Positions 1 to 8,167 of a DNA stretch of 64,000 nt are shown here, piece by piece. The position numbers were made by a program, and so were the translations under genes. Location of the stretch: assembly GCF_003201475.1 (NCBI RefSeq), contig NZ_QJJK01000003.1, positions 496,001 through 560,000 of the forward strand. The letters run 5' to 3'. Positions within the stretch are counted from its first letter, which is position 1. Each line of letters begins with the position of its first letter. The notes beneath the pieces are model-generated. The model had not been told where the DNA came from, searched no databases, and worked only from the letters and a program-made list of their open reading frames with translations. Source of the stretch: Chelatococcus asaccharovorans (lineage in GTDB: Bacteria > Pseudomonadota > Alphaproteobacteria > Rhizobiales > Beijerinckiaceae).

Positions 1-1
1 C

Positions 2-829
2 GTCGGCATGCTCGTTGTGCAGAACGGGCGCCGCTTCCTGGCGGACCCCTATATCACCAGCCTGATCGACGGGCTTTGCGCCGGCCTCAATCAGCGCGGC
101 TATTCGCTGGTCCTGCAGGGGCTCCATGTGGACGATCTGGCGAGCGCCTCGCTCATTCAGCAGTTGCAGACCGACGGCCTCTGCGTGCTGATGTCCGGCA
201 ACTTCATGGCCAACACCGCCTTCCGCGGAACGCTGAAGGCCATGGGCCAACCGATCGTGATGTTCCAGCAGCCGGAGCCCGACCCTGAAGGCGACATCTG
301 CTCCCTGCGCCAGGATGATTTCGAGGGCGGCCGGGGCGTCTGCGAGCATCTGGTGCAGCGGGGCGCCCGGCATATCGTCGCGATCGTGCCGGAGCTCGAC
401 TGGCCGGCCATGCAGGCGCGTGTCGCTGGCGCCCGCAGCTTCATCGAGACATCGCGCACGCGTTCGAAACTGACGGTCCTGACCTCGACCGACGAGTCGG
501 CCAGTGCGACCCAGGGCGCGCTCGAGGGCTTCATCGCCTCCAACGCGCAGTTCGATGCCATCTTCGCGGGTAACGATCAGATGGCGATCGCCGCCCATCG
601 CCTGCTGACGCGCCGGCAGGTCCGCATCCCCGAGGACGTCATGGTGGCCGGTTTCAACGGACTGGAGTTCATCGACTATTTCGGCACGCGCCTCACCACC
701 GTGCGCTCCCCGGCCTTCGAGCTCGGCCAGCTCGGCGCCTACCATATGGTGAAGCGCATCGAAACCGGCAGCTTCGACACCCGGGCGATCACCCTGCCCA
801 CCGCGCTGATGATCGGCACCACGAGCTGA
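2..829 (+). CDS. LacI-family transcriptional regulator, C-terminal part (5' end outside window)
   Basis: The reading frame is open to the left edge, so the N-terminal helix-turn-helix lies outside the window. What remains is the periplasmic-binding-protein-like effector domain: a VVQNGRRFLADPY opening strand, an alternating alpha/beta pattern, then FAGNDQMAIAAHRLL, VMVAGFNG and a closing LTTVRSPAFELGQLGAYHMVKRI segment, all typical of LacI/PurR/CcpA C-terminal domains. Such proteins are ligand-responsive DNA-binding repressors, usually of sugar or small-molecule catabolism. Two convergently oriented ThuA-like genes and a peptide-type ABC operon lie downstream, and it may control one of them, but no operator is demonstrated. 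The stop is TGA at 827-829. Confidence 0.88.
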   Translation, partial: VGMLVVQNGRRFLADPYITSLIDGLCAGLNQRGYSLVLQGLHVDDLASASLIQQLQTDGLCVLMSGNFMANTAFRGTLKAMGQPIVMFQQPEPDPEGDICSLRQDDFEGGRGVCEHLVQRGARHIVAIVPELDWPAMQARVAGARSFIETSRTRSKLTVLTSTDESASATQGALEGFIASNAQFDAIFAGNDQMAIAAHRLLTRRQVRIPEDVMVAGFNGLEFIDYFGTRLTTVRSPAFELGQLGAYHMVKRIETGSFDTRAITLPTALMIGTTS

Positions 830-870
830 TCACCGCCGGCCTGCATCCCGCGCCGGCTCCCCGCCCCTGA

Positions 871-1509
871 TCATCCCTGTGGACCCTCGCCCTCCGGCGG
901 TCGGCGCCGGGCGTGATCACGCATCCAGGGCAGGAACCCGTTCAGGAAGCGTGTCGTGGCGGGCATGAAATGCGAACCATGATGAAACAGCGGATCGAGG
1001 CTCGTGACGATGAGGCGGCCGTTGGTGCTCACGTCATCGACATAGAGGATCGGCTTGCCGGCTTCGTTGACGGCCAGCACCGTCGCGCCTTCGGGCGCAT
1101 CGAACCAGCCATGCAGATGCCATGTCAGGTCCTGTTCCGGCAGGTAACGGAAGAGGGAGTGATCGGTATTCACGGCCCGCACACCGAGGTCGGCTCCCGG
1201 GGTCAGCCACCACCACCAGTTGGTTGGCTGCGGCGTGAAACTTACGCCGGGCAGATAGAGCTCGCTGTGGCTCTCACCGGTGGAGATGATCGTCCTGCCC
1301 TCATCGAGATAGCGCTGCAGGATATCCCTGTGCGGGAGAATCCGGTCGGCAGGGGTGCGGCAGGGGATAAAGAGAACGTCGTAGCGCTCCAGCTCCCCCC
1401 AACCCAGGTTTTCCGGCCGAACCAGCGCGTCGAAATACGGCGCGAAGGGTGCGTGCTCGAGGCTTTGTATGTGGTAATATGTACCGGGATGAATGGCCAG
1501 GACGCTCAT
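871..1509 (-). CDS. ThuA-like / glutamine-amidotransferase-fold protein (downstream paralogue)
   Basis: Protein of about 212 aa. I start it at MSVLAIHPG because this ATG overlaps the stop of the upstream gene (TGATG at 1511-1507), which suggests translational coupling. The sequence alternates hydrophobic strands and helices: VLAIHPG, YDVLFIPC, GRTIISTGES and GRLIVTSLDPLFHHG. This pattern resembles the class I glutamine-amidotransferase-like fold of ThuA (trehalose utilisation) proteins, with a HHGSHFMPATTRFLNGFLPW end. No catalytic triad can be assigned. Its start (MSVLxIHxxxYY) is like that of the neighbouring gene, so the two look like an old tandem duplication. Substrate unknown; family assignment is by pattern only. 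Confidence 0.68.
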   Translation of the reverse strand: MSVLAIHPGTYYHIQSLEHAPFAPYFDALVRPENLGWGELERYDVLFIPCRTPADRILPHRDILQRYLDEGRTIISTGESHSELYLPGVSFTPQPTNWWWWLTPGADLGVRAVNTDHSLFRYLPEQDLTWHLHGWFDAPEGATVLAVNEAGKPILYVDDVSTNGRLIVTSLDPLFHHGSHFMPATTRFLNGFLPWMRDHARRRPPEGEGPQG

Positions 1510-2120
1510 CAGTTCAATGTTCCTTCGACCCATTTGACGGCGCGATCAAGCAGCTCCGCCTTCAATGCGGGATCATCCCCGCAGCCCCAGAATTCGTTGC
1601 CCGCGTGCGAGAGGATCTCGCCGCCGCGCGGCCTCGCCCAGACCCAGTCCACCGCAACCTGTTCGGGGCCAATTCCGTTGATCGCCAGGGCACCCTCCGG
1701 CATCGGGTTGTGCCCGCGCCCGTAGAAGCCCGCGACCCCGCGGTTTTCCTCGAGCGCCTTCTGGTCGATGCCGGCAAAGATGGGATGGGGATGGAGGCGG
1801 ATCTGGTCAAGGTCCGCCCGCCGCTGGCTTGGAAGCGGCACGTAGTTGCGCAGCCCGTCAACCAGCGGCCTCATGACATGGCCGTTGAAAATCCAGCGCC
1901 CGCCGCGATCCAGCAGGTCCTCAACCGCATCGCGGAAGCGCAGGAAGCCGATCTGATCGAGATGGGTCGTGGTAATCAGCCCCGTCGCTTCCTGGAAATG
2001 TCGTTCCGTGAGCTGCAATTCGCGAACGGAGAGCACCGAATTGGCCTGATCTTGGCGGCCCATCGCACTATTCGTCTCATTATAATAATTATAATGTGAA
2101 TGTATAAAGAGCACGCTCAT
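1509..2120 (-). CDS. ThuA-like / glutamine-amidotransferase-fold protein (upstream paralogue)
   Basis: Protein of 203 aa beginning MSVLFIHSHYNYYNE, parallel to MSVLAIHPGTYYHIQ of the following gene, which supports this start rather than the later Met at 2063. It has an ATGLITTTHLDQIGFLRF strand-helix unit, RGGRWIFNGHVMRPLVDGL, a HPIFAGI segment typical of ThuA-like proteins (HPIF.G), and ILSHAGNEFWG near the end. Role unknown. The first codons are unusually AT-rich and contain a perfect 19-bp palindrome (2078-2096). It is the first gene of a two-gene minus-strand operon that diverges from the ABC binding protein at 2291. Confidence 0.68.
   Translation of the reverse strand: MSVLFIHSHYNYYNETNSAMGRQDQANSVLSVRELQLTERHFQEATGLITTTHLDQIGFLRFRDAVEDLLDRGGRWIFNGHVMRPLVDGLRNYVPLPSQRRADLDQIRLHPHPIFAGIDQKALEENRGVAGFYGRGHNPMPEGALAINGIGPEQVAVDWVWARPRGGEILSHAGNEFWGCGDDPALKAELLDRAVKWVEGTLN
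2078..2096. promoter_or_regulatory. AT-rich perfect palindrome (possible operator)
   Basis: The sequence is cattataat-a-attataatg, two 9-bp arms around one base. It lies within the first codons of the minus-strand ThuA-like gene and about 110 bp from the predicted promoter of the divergent ABC operon. It could be an operator, or only the consequence of Tyr/Asn codons. Confidence 0.3.
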
Positions 2121-2187
2121 TATTTTTTCCGATCTTCCGCCACCGGCGGCACCGTGAATTTCAATATCGATGGAATGTCATCCTTTC

Positions 2188-2216
2188 TTGACGATTGCAA
2201 TACATAGCGATAAATG
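2188..2216 (+). promoter_or_regulatory. Predicted sigma-70 promoter of the peptide-type ABC operon
   Basis: There is a TTGACG at 2188-2193, then 16 bp and ATAAAT (2210-2215), or 17 bp and TAAATG (2211-2216). It sits about 75 bp before the ATG of the binding protein at 2291, in an AT-rich stretch that contrasts with the surroundings. Prediction by eye only. Confidence 0.4.
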
Positions 2217-2290
2217 AGCACAACGCTTCGTTGACCCCCGCCGGCCCGTCAAAACCTGGAAGCGCATCCCTCCTGGATAAGGTTCCGGAT

Positions 2291-3991
2291 ATGACAGTGC
2301 TCTCACGCCTCGCAACCGCCACAGCTGTTTCCGCCCTGCTGTCAGCGGCGGCGCCGGTCGCCGCCCACGATGGACCGCATGTCGCGACCAGTGAGAGGCA
2401 TACGGCCGCCGGCATTTTGAGCGCGACAGATCACGACGGGCCGAAGACCGCCAAGCACCTGCGCATCGGCATCTGGAACCCGGCTGGCAATATCACGACC
2501 TACACGATCGGCAATTCCTGGAACGACTGGGTGTTGTATCTCAGCCTCGACAAGCTGCTTGAGCCTTCTCCCTATCTCAGCAAGGGCCGCAGTTGGCTGG
2601 CCACCGAGGTCGTCCCCGTGACGGCTGACGGACGGGTGTGGGAAGCCGAGATCCGGCAGGGCGTGAAGTTCCACGACGGGAGCGAATTGACCGTCGACGA
2701 CGTTGTCTTCACCTATGAATATTACCGGGACGGGCCGGCCAATCGCTGGACCCATCATGTGTCGGATGTTCCGCGCGTCGAAAAAATCGAGAAGATCAGC
2801 CCGACCCGCATACGCTTCACCAGCGAGCGGCCGATGCCGAACTTCGACCTGGTGACGGCCCCGGAGCTCCCAATCCTGCAAAAGAAGCAGTGGGAGACCA
2901 TCAAGAATCCGCGCAGCCTGACCGATCCGGCCATCGGCACCGGTCCCTACAAGCTGGTCGACTACAAGGCGGACGAGTACTACCACTATGTCGCCCATGA
3001 TCAGTATTGGGCCGGCAAACCGCTTGTCGATGAACTGACCCTGATCATGATCAAGGATCCGCAGACGATGTTCGCGGCCTTGAAGTCAGGCGAGATCGAC
3101 GGCGCCGCCCGGGCCATGCCCCCCGAACTGGTGGAGCAATGGCGGAACGACCCGGCCATCGAGATCGCGCAGGCGCCCAGCCTCTGGGGAACCTGGATGC
3201 AGATGAATCTCGATCTGCCCGTCTTCAACAATCGCGACCTGCGCTACGCCTTGTCGCTCGCCATCCAACCCGACGCCATGGTGGAGCGCATCATGCTGGG
3301 CCGCGCCCAATCCGGCAAGCATGGCTGGCCGCATCTCGACAGCACCTGGACGAAACCAGGCTTGGCCGTGCCCTATGACGCAGCCCTGGCCAGAAAGGGT
3401 TTTGATAATCAAGGCCTCGTCGACAAGGACAAGGATGGCTTCCGCGACATGCCCGACGGCAAGCCGATCGACTGGCGCATTCTGGTATCGACAAATCAGC
3501 CACTGCACGTGCGTGCCGCCGAGCTGATGGTGAAGCAGTTCGCCGACGTGGGTTTCAAGTCCCATGTCGAGGCTGTTGATGCGGCGACCTTCGCCAATCT
3601 CTCCAATTCCGGTCAATATGATTTCGCGATCTCGGAAATCACGCCGCACGGCCTGGCCGATCAGGACCAGTATATGCAGTTCTATTCGTCTTCGCAGATG
3701 AGGAAGCTGCTGGAAAGCGAGCCGGAGCGGCTCGCCCTCTACAACAAGTGGTGGGAGGCCGATACGCGCGACAAGCGCAAGGATGCCAGCTTCGAATTGC
3801 AGGCCTATGAGGTGAAGTACCCGAGCCGCTTCATGCTCTGGTATCCCGACGGCCTGTTTGCCTATCGCTGGCAGTCCTACGATAATTATGCCTCGTCGTC
3901 GGGCTATGGAATATTCCACAAATATTCATTCCTGCCGGAGGCCGGCCGCATCGGCACGACAGCGCCGCTCGACGCGAAGTTCCCGCACTAG
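2291..3991 (+). CDS. ABC transporter substrate-binding protein, family 5 (DppA/OppA type)
   Basis: Periplasmic receptor that delivers a peptide-like or other small solute to the permease/ATPase encoded downstream. The frame is open from 2195, but I start at 2291 because this Met begins a clean signal peptide (MTVLSRLATATAVSALL, cleavage near APVAAHD). The mature 540 residues show family-5 hallmarks: a lobe with EPSPYLSKGRSWLATEVVP, WEAEIRQGVKFHDGSELTVDDVVFTY (the usual 'lR.gvkFhdG.p.ta.DV.ft' signature), then IGTGPYKLVDY and an RDLRYALSLAI helix. It is first in an operon with a permease and a fused permease-ATPase. The stop codon TAG (3989-3991) lies inside the first bases of an intergenic repeat element. 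Ligand unknown. Confidence 0.9.
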   Translation: MTVLSRLATATAVSALLSAAAPVAAHDGPHVATSERHTAAGILSATDHDGPKTAKHLRIGIWNPAGNITTYTIGNSWNDWVLYLSLDKLLEPSPYLSKGRSWLATEVVPVTADGRVWEAEIRQGVKFHDGSELTVDDVVFTYEYYRDGPANRWTHHVSDVPRVEKIEKISPTRIRFTSERPMPNFDLVTAPELPILQKKQWETIKNPRSLTDPAIGTGPYKLVDYKADEYYHYVAHDQYWAGKPLVDELTLIMIKDPQTMFAALKSGEIDGAARAMPPELVEQWRNDPAIEIAQAPSLWGTWMQMNLDLPVFNNRDLRYALSLAIQPDAMVERIMLGRAQSGKHGWPHLDSTWTKPGLAVPYDAALARKGFDNQGLVDKDKDGFRDMPDGKPIDWRILVSTNQPLHVRAAELMVKQFADVGFKSHVEAVDAATFANLSNSGQYDFAISEITPHGLADQDQYMQFYSSSQMRKLLESEPERLALYNKWWEADTRDKRKDASFELQAYEVKYPSRFMLWYPDGLFAYRWQSYDNYASSSGYGIFHKYSFLPEAGRIGTTAPLDAKFPH

Positions 3992-4088
3992 TGGTTCTGC
4001 TCCGACATTTGCATCCGCCCGATAGCACCCTCGGAGCAAATGTCGGAGTCAAGAAAACCACTAGCAAGTTATTGGTTCTAGTGGAGCT
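3988..4088 (+). repeat. Two-hairpin intergenic element, partial copy (left locus)
   Basis: Hairpin A spans 3988-4064: arm ctagtggttctgctccgac pairs with gtcggagtcaagaaaaccac plus tag, with aaatgt/acattt extending the stem. A spacer (caagttattggttctag) and only the first 10 bases of hairpin B (tagtggagct) follow, after which the sequence changes. The same element occurs in three complete copies on the opposite strand at 63479-63973. The ctag start supplies the TAG stop of the binding-protein gene. Confidence 0.9.
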
Positions 4089-4107
4089 GTCATGGCCGGG
4101 CCTGTCA

Positions 4108-4422
4108 TTGAAGTCGGGCTTGCCCGACTTCAACTTATCCAACGCGGAACCCGGCAACAGCCGAGTTCCGTTGAAGTCGGGCTTGCCCGACTTCAACTTA
4201 TCCAACGCGGAACCCGGCAACAGCCGAGTTCCGTTGAAGTCGGGCTTGCCCGACTTCAACTTATCCAACGCGGAACCCGGCAACAGCCGAGTTCCGTTGA
4301 AGTCGGGCTTGCCCGACTTCAACTTATCCAACGCGGAACCCGGCAACAGCCGAGTTCCGTTGAAGTCGGGCTTGCCCGACTTCAACTTATCCAACGCGGA
4401 ACTCGGCAACAGCCGAGTTCCG
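4108..4422 (+). repeat. Five tandem 63-bp units, each with two hairpins
   Basis: Units start at 4108, 4171, 4234, 4297 and 4360. Each holds a perfect 12-bp-stem hairpin (ttgaagtcgggc-tt-gcccgacttcaa) and a second hairpin (cggaacccggc-aaca-gccgagttccg). The second is perfect only in unit 5, where aactcggc replaces aacccggc; in units 1-4 the change leaves a C/A mismatch on this strand, or a G.U pair on the antisense RNA. The units are otherwise essentially identical, which suggests recent expansion. The array sits between the binding-protein and permease genes of one operon. Reading frames through it are artefacts. Confidence 0.95.
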
Positions 4423-4466
4423 TTGCCATCCCGATGAATAGAAGCGTCTTTCTAGTCGAGATCACA

Positions 4467-4490
4467 GGAACTCGGCTGTTGCCGAGTTCC
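4467..4490 (-). repeat. Inverted solitary copy of the array's second hairpin
   Basis: The sequence ggaactcggc-tgtt-gccgagttcc is a perfect 10-bp stem whose tgtt loop is the reverse complement of the aaca loop in the 63-bp array, so it is the same module in opposite orientation. A further degenerate hairpin of similar design (ccgaaatcgggt-tt-acccaattccgg) follows at about 4570-4595. Confidence 0.8.
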
Positions 4491-4665
4491 TGACCAAAAG
4501 CCGAAATTCGGATAAATCCGATCTCGGGGACAAGCCCGGTGATGACGGTGGTATCCCTGGGCTTCACTCCGAAATCGGGTTTACCCAATTCCGGCTATTC
4601 ATCGGCACTATCCAGAATGGGAGATGGGAGATCCTCTCTCATCTCGGATGAACGGGCTTTCACCG

Positions 4666-5643
4666 ATGTATTATCTTCGCACAGCCCTACAATACACGGT
4701 GACCTTGCTTGTCGTCCTGACAGCGAACTTTCTCCTGCCGCGCCTCGCGCCGGGAAACCCTATCAATGCCTTGCTGGGCTCCGACGTCGTGGAGAACATG
4801 ACGAAAGACCAGATTGAGCGCATCATGGAGGAGTTTGATCTGCATCTGCCGCTCTGGCAGCAATATGTGCATTATCTGACAAGCTTTATTCACGGCGACC
4901 TCGGCAACTCCATCGTGCTTGGCATGCCGGTGTCGCAGGTCCTGATGCAACGCCTGCCCTGGACGCTGCTGCTGATGGGCGGCGCGCTCCTCTTCAGCAC
5001 CGTCGTCGGCTCGCTGCTCGGCGCCTATTCGGCCTGGCGGCGGGGGCGCGCCGCGGATCTCGCCACCATTTCGGGCGTGCTCTTCGTCGGCTCCCTGCCC
5101 CCGTTCTGGCTGGCCATGATGCTCATCATCCTGTTCTCCACCACCCTGCAGTGGCTACCCTCCTACGGCGCCTATCCGATCGGCACGCCGTCCGGCAGCT
5201 GGGCCTGGTATGTCGGGGTCGCCAAGCGGCTCGTCATGCCGACGCTCGCGCTGGGCCTCGTGATGGCGGCCAACGTGCTGCTCATTGCGCGCTCGGCGAC
5301 CATGATGGCGCTGGACCAGGACTATGTGACCTTTGCCCGCGCCAAGGGGCTCAGCGAGCAGCGCATCTTCTTCCGCCATGCCTTCCGCAACGCGCTCCTG
5401 CCCCTGGTGACGAATGTCATGATGAGCATCGGATCGCTCGTGGGCGGCGCGCTGGTGATCGAGACCGTGTTCTCCTATCCGGGCCTCGGAAGCCTGATCG
5501 TGATGGCGGTCAACGCACGCGACTACAACCTTCTGCAAGGCATCTTCATTCTCGTATCGCTCAGCGTGATCCTCGCCAATCTTGCGGCCGACCTCATGTA
5601 TCCGCTGGTCGACCCGCGCACGGCCGAAGGTGACCCGGCATGA
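4666..5643 (+). CDS. ABC transporter permease, DppB/OppB type
   Basis: Inner-membrane subunit of a peptide/nickel-type importer. The open frame begins at 4624, but MYYLRTALQYTVTLLVVLTANFLLPRLAPGNP (from 4666) matches the usual start of DppB-type proteins, where the first helix follows a few polar residues. About six membrane helices are visible. The binding-protein-dependent transport (EAA) loop is present as DYVTFARAKGLSEQRIFFRHAFRNALLP, followed by a VIETVFSYPGLGSLIVMAV segment. The stop overlaps the next start (ATGA, 5640-5643), so it is co-translated with the fused permease-ATPase. The distance from its binding-protein gene (675 bp, filled by repeats) is unusually long for one operon. Confidence 0.9.
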   Translation: MYYLRTALQYTVTLLVVLTANFLLPRLAPGNPINALLGSDVVENMTKDQIERIMEEFDLHLPLWQQYVHYLTSFIHGDLGNSIVLGMPVSQVLMQRLPWTLLLMGGALLFSTVVGSLLGAYSAWRRGRAADLATISGVLFVGSLPPFWLAMMLIILFSTTLQWLPSYGAYPIGTPSGSWAWYVGVAKRLVMPTLALGLVMAANVLLIARSATMMALDQDYVTFARAKGLSEQRIFFRHAFRNALLPLVTNVMMSIGSLVGGALVIETVFSYPGLGSLIVMAVNARDYNLLQGIFILVSLSVILANLAADLMYPLVDPRTAEGDPA

Positions 5644-8150
5644 GCGAGCGCTATGTCGACACCCGCCGCTTTCTCGCCCCGGCCGAGACGCTGACCGGCA
5701 AGGTCCAGCGCGTGGGCATGGTCATCCTCGCGGTCATCATGCTCAGCGCCATATGCGCGCCGTTGCTGACCTCCTATGCGCCCCGCGATAGTGTCTGCAG
5801 GCCTTTCGCGACGCCGACCGCAGCCCATCTCCTGGGCTGCAACGACGCCGGCCAGGACCTGTTCTCGCAGCTGCTCTACGGCGCGCGGATTTCACTCGCC
5901 GTCGGGCTGTCGGTGGCTGTCCTGTCGACACTCCTGGCGACGATCATCGCCGTCGTGGCGGGGTTCAACGGCGGATTGATCGACCGTCTCATCATGCGGC
6001 TGGTCGACATCATTCTGTGCCTGCCCTTCATGCCGCTCGTCATCGTGCTTGGCGTGTTCTTCGGCGCGTCGATAAGGACCCAGGTGCTCGTCATCGCCTT
6101 CGTCATGTGGGCGCCGTCCGTGCGCGAGCTACGCGCACAGATCCTGCAGATCCGATCCAGCGCCTTCGTTGAAGCGTCGCTGGCGATGGGCGCCAGCGGC
6201 TATTTCGTCGGCATCCGCCATCTTGTTCCCGAGCTCGCACCCTTGATCGTGCCGCAGTTCGTTCGCATCGCCCATAACGCGATCCTGGTCGAGACCTCGC
6301 TGAGCTTCCTTGGCCTCGGCGACCCCCTGCAGAACAGCTGGGGCTCCATCCTGTTCCACGCCAATGCCCGCACGGCCTTTCTGACCGGCGCCTGGGTCTA
6401 CTGGGTCATGCCGCCCGGCCTCGCCGTCTCGCTCACCGTGCTGTCGCTGGCCCTGATCGGCTTTGGCTACGATGCCTCGCTCGCCCCCCGCATCCGCAGG
6501 CGGCTGGCGCGGCCGATCGAACGCCCCGCCGGGGCGGCGCCCCGTCCTGGCGCGGTTCTGTCGGTTCAGAAATTGCATGTCTCCTGGGACTCCGAGTTCG
6601 GCCGTCATGAGGTGGTGCACGGCGTCGATCTCGACCTCAGGCGCGGCGAACTCCTTGGCCTTGTCGGCGAATCCGGCTCGGGCAAGACGACGCTGTCGAT
6701 GGCCATTCTGCGGCTCCTGCGCCCCTCGGCCAGCGTGACGCGCGGCGCCATCTGGCTCAATGGCGAAGATCTTCTGCGGGCCAGCGACGCGACGATGCGG
6801 CGCCTGCGCGGGCGGCGTATCGCGCTTATTCCGCAAAGCGCCATGAACGCCCTCAACCCCGTGCTGACGATAGGCGCCCAGCTCGGCGAAGCGCTGGATC
6901 AGGGCGGGAGGCGCCCACCGGAGGCGCGTGAGGCCGCCATCGTCGAGAATCTCCTGTCGGTCGGCCTGGAGGCGCGGCACGCCTTGAGCTTTCCGCATGA
7001 GCTCTCCGGCGGCATGCGCCAGCGCGCCGTCATCGCCATCGCGCTCTGCAACCGTCCCGAGGTGGTCATCGCTGATGAGCCCACGACGGGCCTCGACGTC
7101 CTTGTGCAGGAGGACATCATGGCGCTGCTGCTCGATTTGCGCCGGCGGCTTGATCTCTCGATCCTGTTCGTCACGCACAACCTGCCGCTGATCGCGCGCC
7201 ATGCCGACCGGCTCGCCGTCATGTGCGGCGGGACGATCGTGGAGGAAGGCGCGCCGGACGCATTGCGCCGCGCCCCACGCCACACTCACACGCGCGCGCT
7301 CTTCGAGAGCCTGCCCGCACTTGTCGGGGACAGGCGTTGGCAAGCCCATGCCGATACGAGCGGGCCTGCGGAGGCGCCGCTCATCGAATTGCGCAACGTA
7401 TCGAAGACCTTTCGCCGCCGTTCCCTGGGCGCCGCGGATGCCGGCGAGCACCAGGCCTTGAACGACGTATCGCTCACTCTGGCGCCTGGCGAGAAACTGG
7501 GCCTGGTGGGCGGCAGCGGGGCGGGCAAATCGACCATCGCCCGCCTGTGCATGGGCGTCCTGCCACCCGATGAGGGCACCGTCTTCTGCCAGGGCAAAGA
7601 CATCGCCTCGCTCGGCATGCGCCGCCGCCAGATCATGAGCGAGGCGATCCATCTGGTCTTTCAGGATCCCTATCAGAGCCTACGGAACGGCATGTCCGTG
7701 CGCGACATCGTCGCCGAGCCCTTGCGCATCCGGGGCGAGCGCGACCCCGCCGTCATCCACGCGAAGGTTCGCGCCGCGCTGGCGGCTGCGAAACTGCCCC
7801 ATGACGGCGCCTTCATCTCCCGTCTGCCGATCGCCCTGTCGGGCGGGCAGCGGCAGCGGGTCGCCTTTGCCAGAGCGGTGGTCGTCCGTCCCAAGCTCAT
7901 TATCGCCGACGAGCCCACGTCCATGCTCGATCAATCGGTGCGGATGGAGATCATGGACCTGATGGAGAGCCTCGCGCGCGAGAACGCTACGGCCTTTCTC
8001 CTGATCACCCACGATATCGCGCTGGCCCGCCACTTTTGCGATCGCCTCGCCGTGTTGCGCCAGGGCCGAATCGTCGAAGAGGGACTGGCCGACACCATCG
8101 TCCAGACCCCGCAGAACGCGTATACGCGCGCTTTGATCGCCGCGGCCTGA
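5640..8150 (+). CDS. Fused ABC transporter permease (DppC type) with two ATPase domains (DppD-DppF type)
   Basis: An 836-aa protein that joins three normally separate subunits. Residues 1-290 are a DppC-like permease with about six membrane helices and the EAA loop (FVEASLAMGASGYFVGIRH). Residues 305-555 are a first ATPase: Walker A GESGSGKTT (343-351), signature LSGGM (455-459), Walker B VVIADEPTTGLD around D479/E480. Residues 580-836 are a second ATPase: Walker A GGSGAGKST (624-632), LSGGQ (733-737), Walker B IADEPTS around D757/E758. Both nucleotide sites look complete. With the upstream permease this polypeptide is enough to make one importer. There is no frameshift or internal start that would explain the fusion as an assembly error. 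Confidence 0.9.
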   Translation: MSERYVDTRRFLAPAETLTGKVQRVGMVILAVIMLSAICAPLLTSYAPRDSVCRPFATPTAAHLLGCNDAGQDLFSQLLYGARISLAVGLSVAVLSTLLATIIAVVAGFNGGLIDRLIMRLVDIILCLPFMPLVIVLGVFFGASIRTQVLVIAFVMWAPSVRELRAQILQIRSSAFVEASLAMGASGYFVGIRHLVPELAPLIVPQFVRIAHNAILVETSLSFLGLGDPLQNSWGSILFHANARTAFLTGAWVYWVMPPGLAVSLTVLSLALIGFGYDASLAPRIRRRLARPIERPAGAAPRPGAVLSVQKLHVSWDSEFGRHEVVHGVDLDLRRGELLGLVGESGSGKTTLSMAILRLLRPSASVTRGAIWLNGEDLLRASDATMRRLRGRRIALIPQSAMNALNPVLTIGAQLGEALDQGGRRPPEAREAAIVENLLSVGLEARHALSFPHELSGGMRQRAVIAIALCNRPEVVIADEPTTGLDVLVQEDIMALLLDLRRRLDLSILFVTHNLPLIARHADRLAVMCGGTIVEEGAPDALRRAPRHTHTRALFESLPALVGDRRWQAHADTSGPAEAPLIELRNVSKTFRRRSLGAADAGEHQALNDVSLTLAPGEKLGLVGGSGAGKSTIARLCMGVLPPDEGTVFCQGKDIASLGMRRRQIMSEAIHLVFQDPYQSLRNGMSVRDIVAEPLRIRGERDPAVIHAKVRAALAAAKLPHDGAFISRLPIALSGGQRQRVAFARAVVVRPKLIIADEPTSMLDQSVRMEIMDLMESLARENATAFLLITHDIALARHFCDRLAVLRQGRIVEEGLADTIVQTPQNAYTRALIAAA

Positions 8151-8167
8151 TTAAAAGGAAGAGCTGA

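Noticed and set aside
4108-4422. Possible CRISPR array
   Set aside because: There are no variable spacers; the whole 63-bp unit is repeated identically, and no cas genes are present.
3831-4493. Several open frames through the 63-bp array on both strands
   Set aside because: The 63-bp period is a multiple of three, so all frames stay open. The peptides are pure repeats with no family similarity.
6129-7652. Long minus-strand open frame of 507 codons
   Set aside because: It is antisense to the fused permease-ATPase, whose Walker motifs are clear. Low-complexity composition is typical of GC-rich shadow frames.
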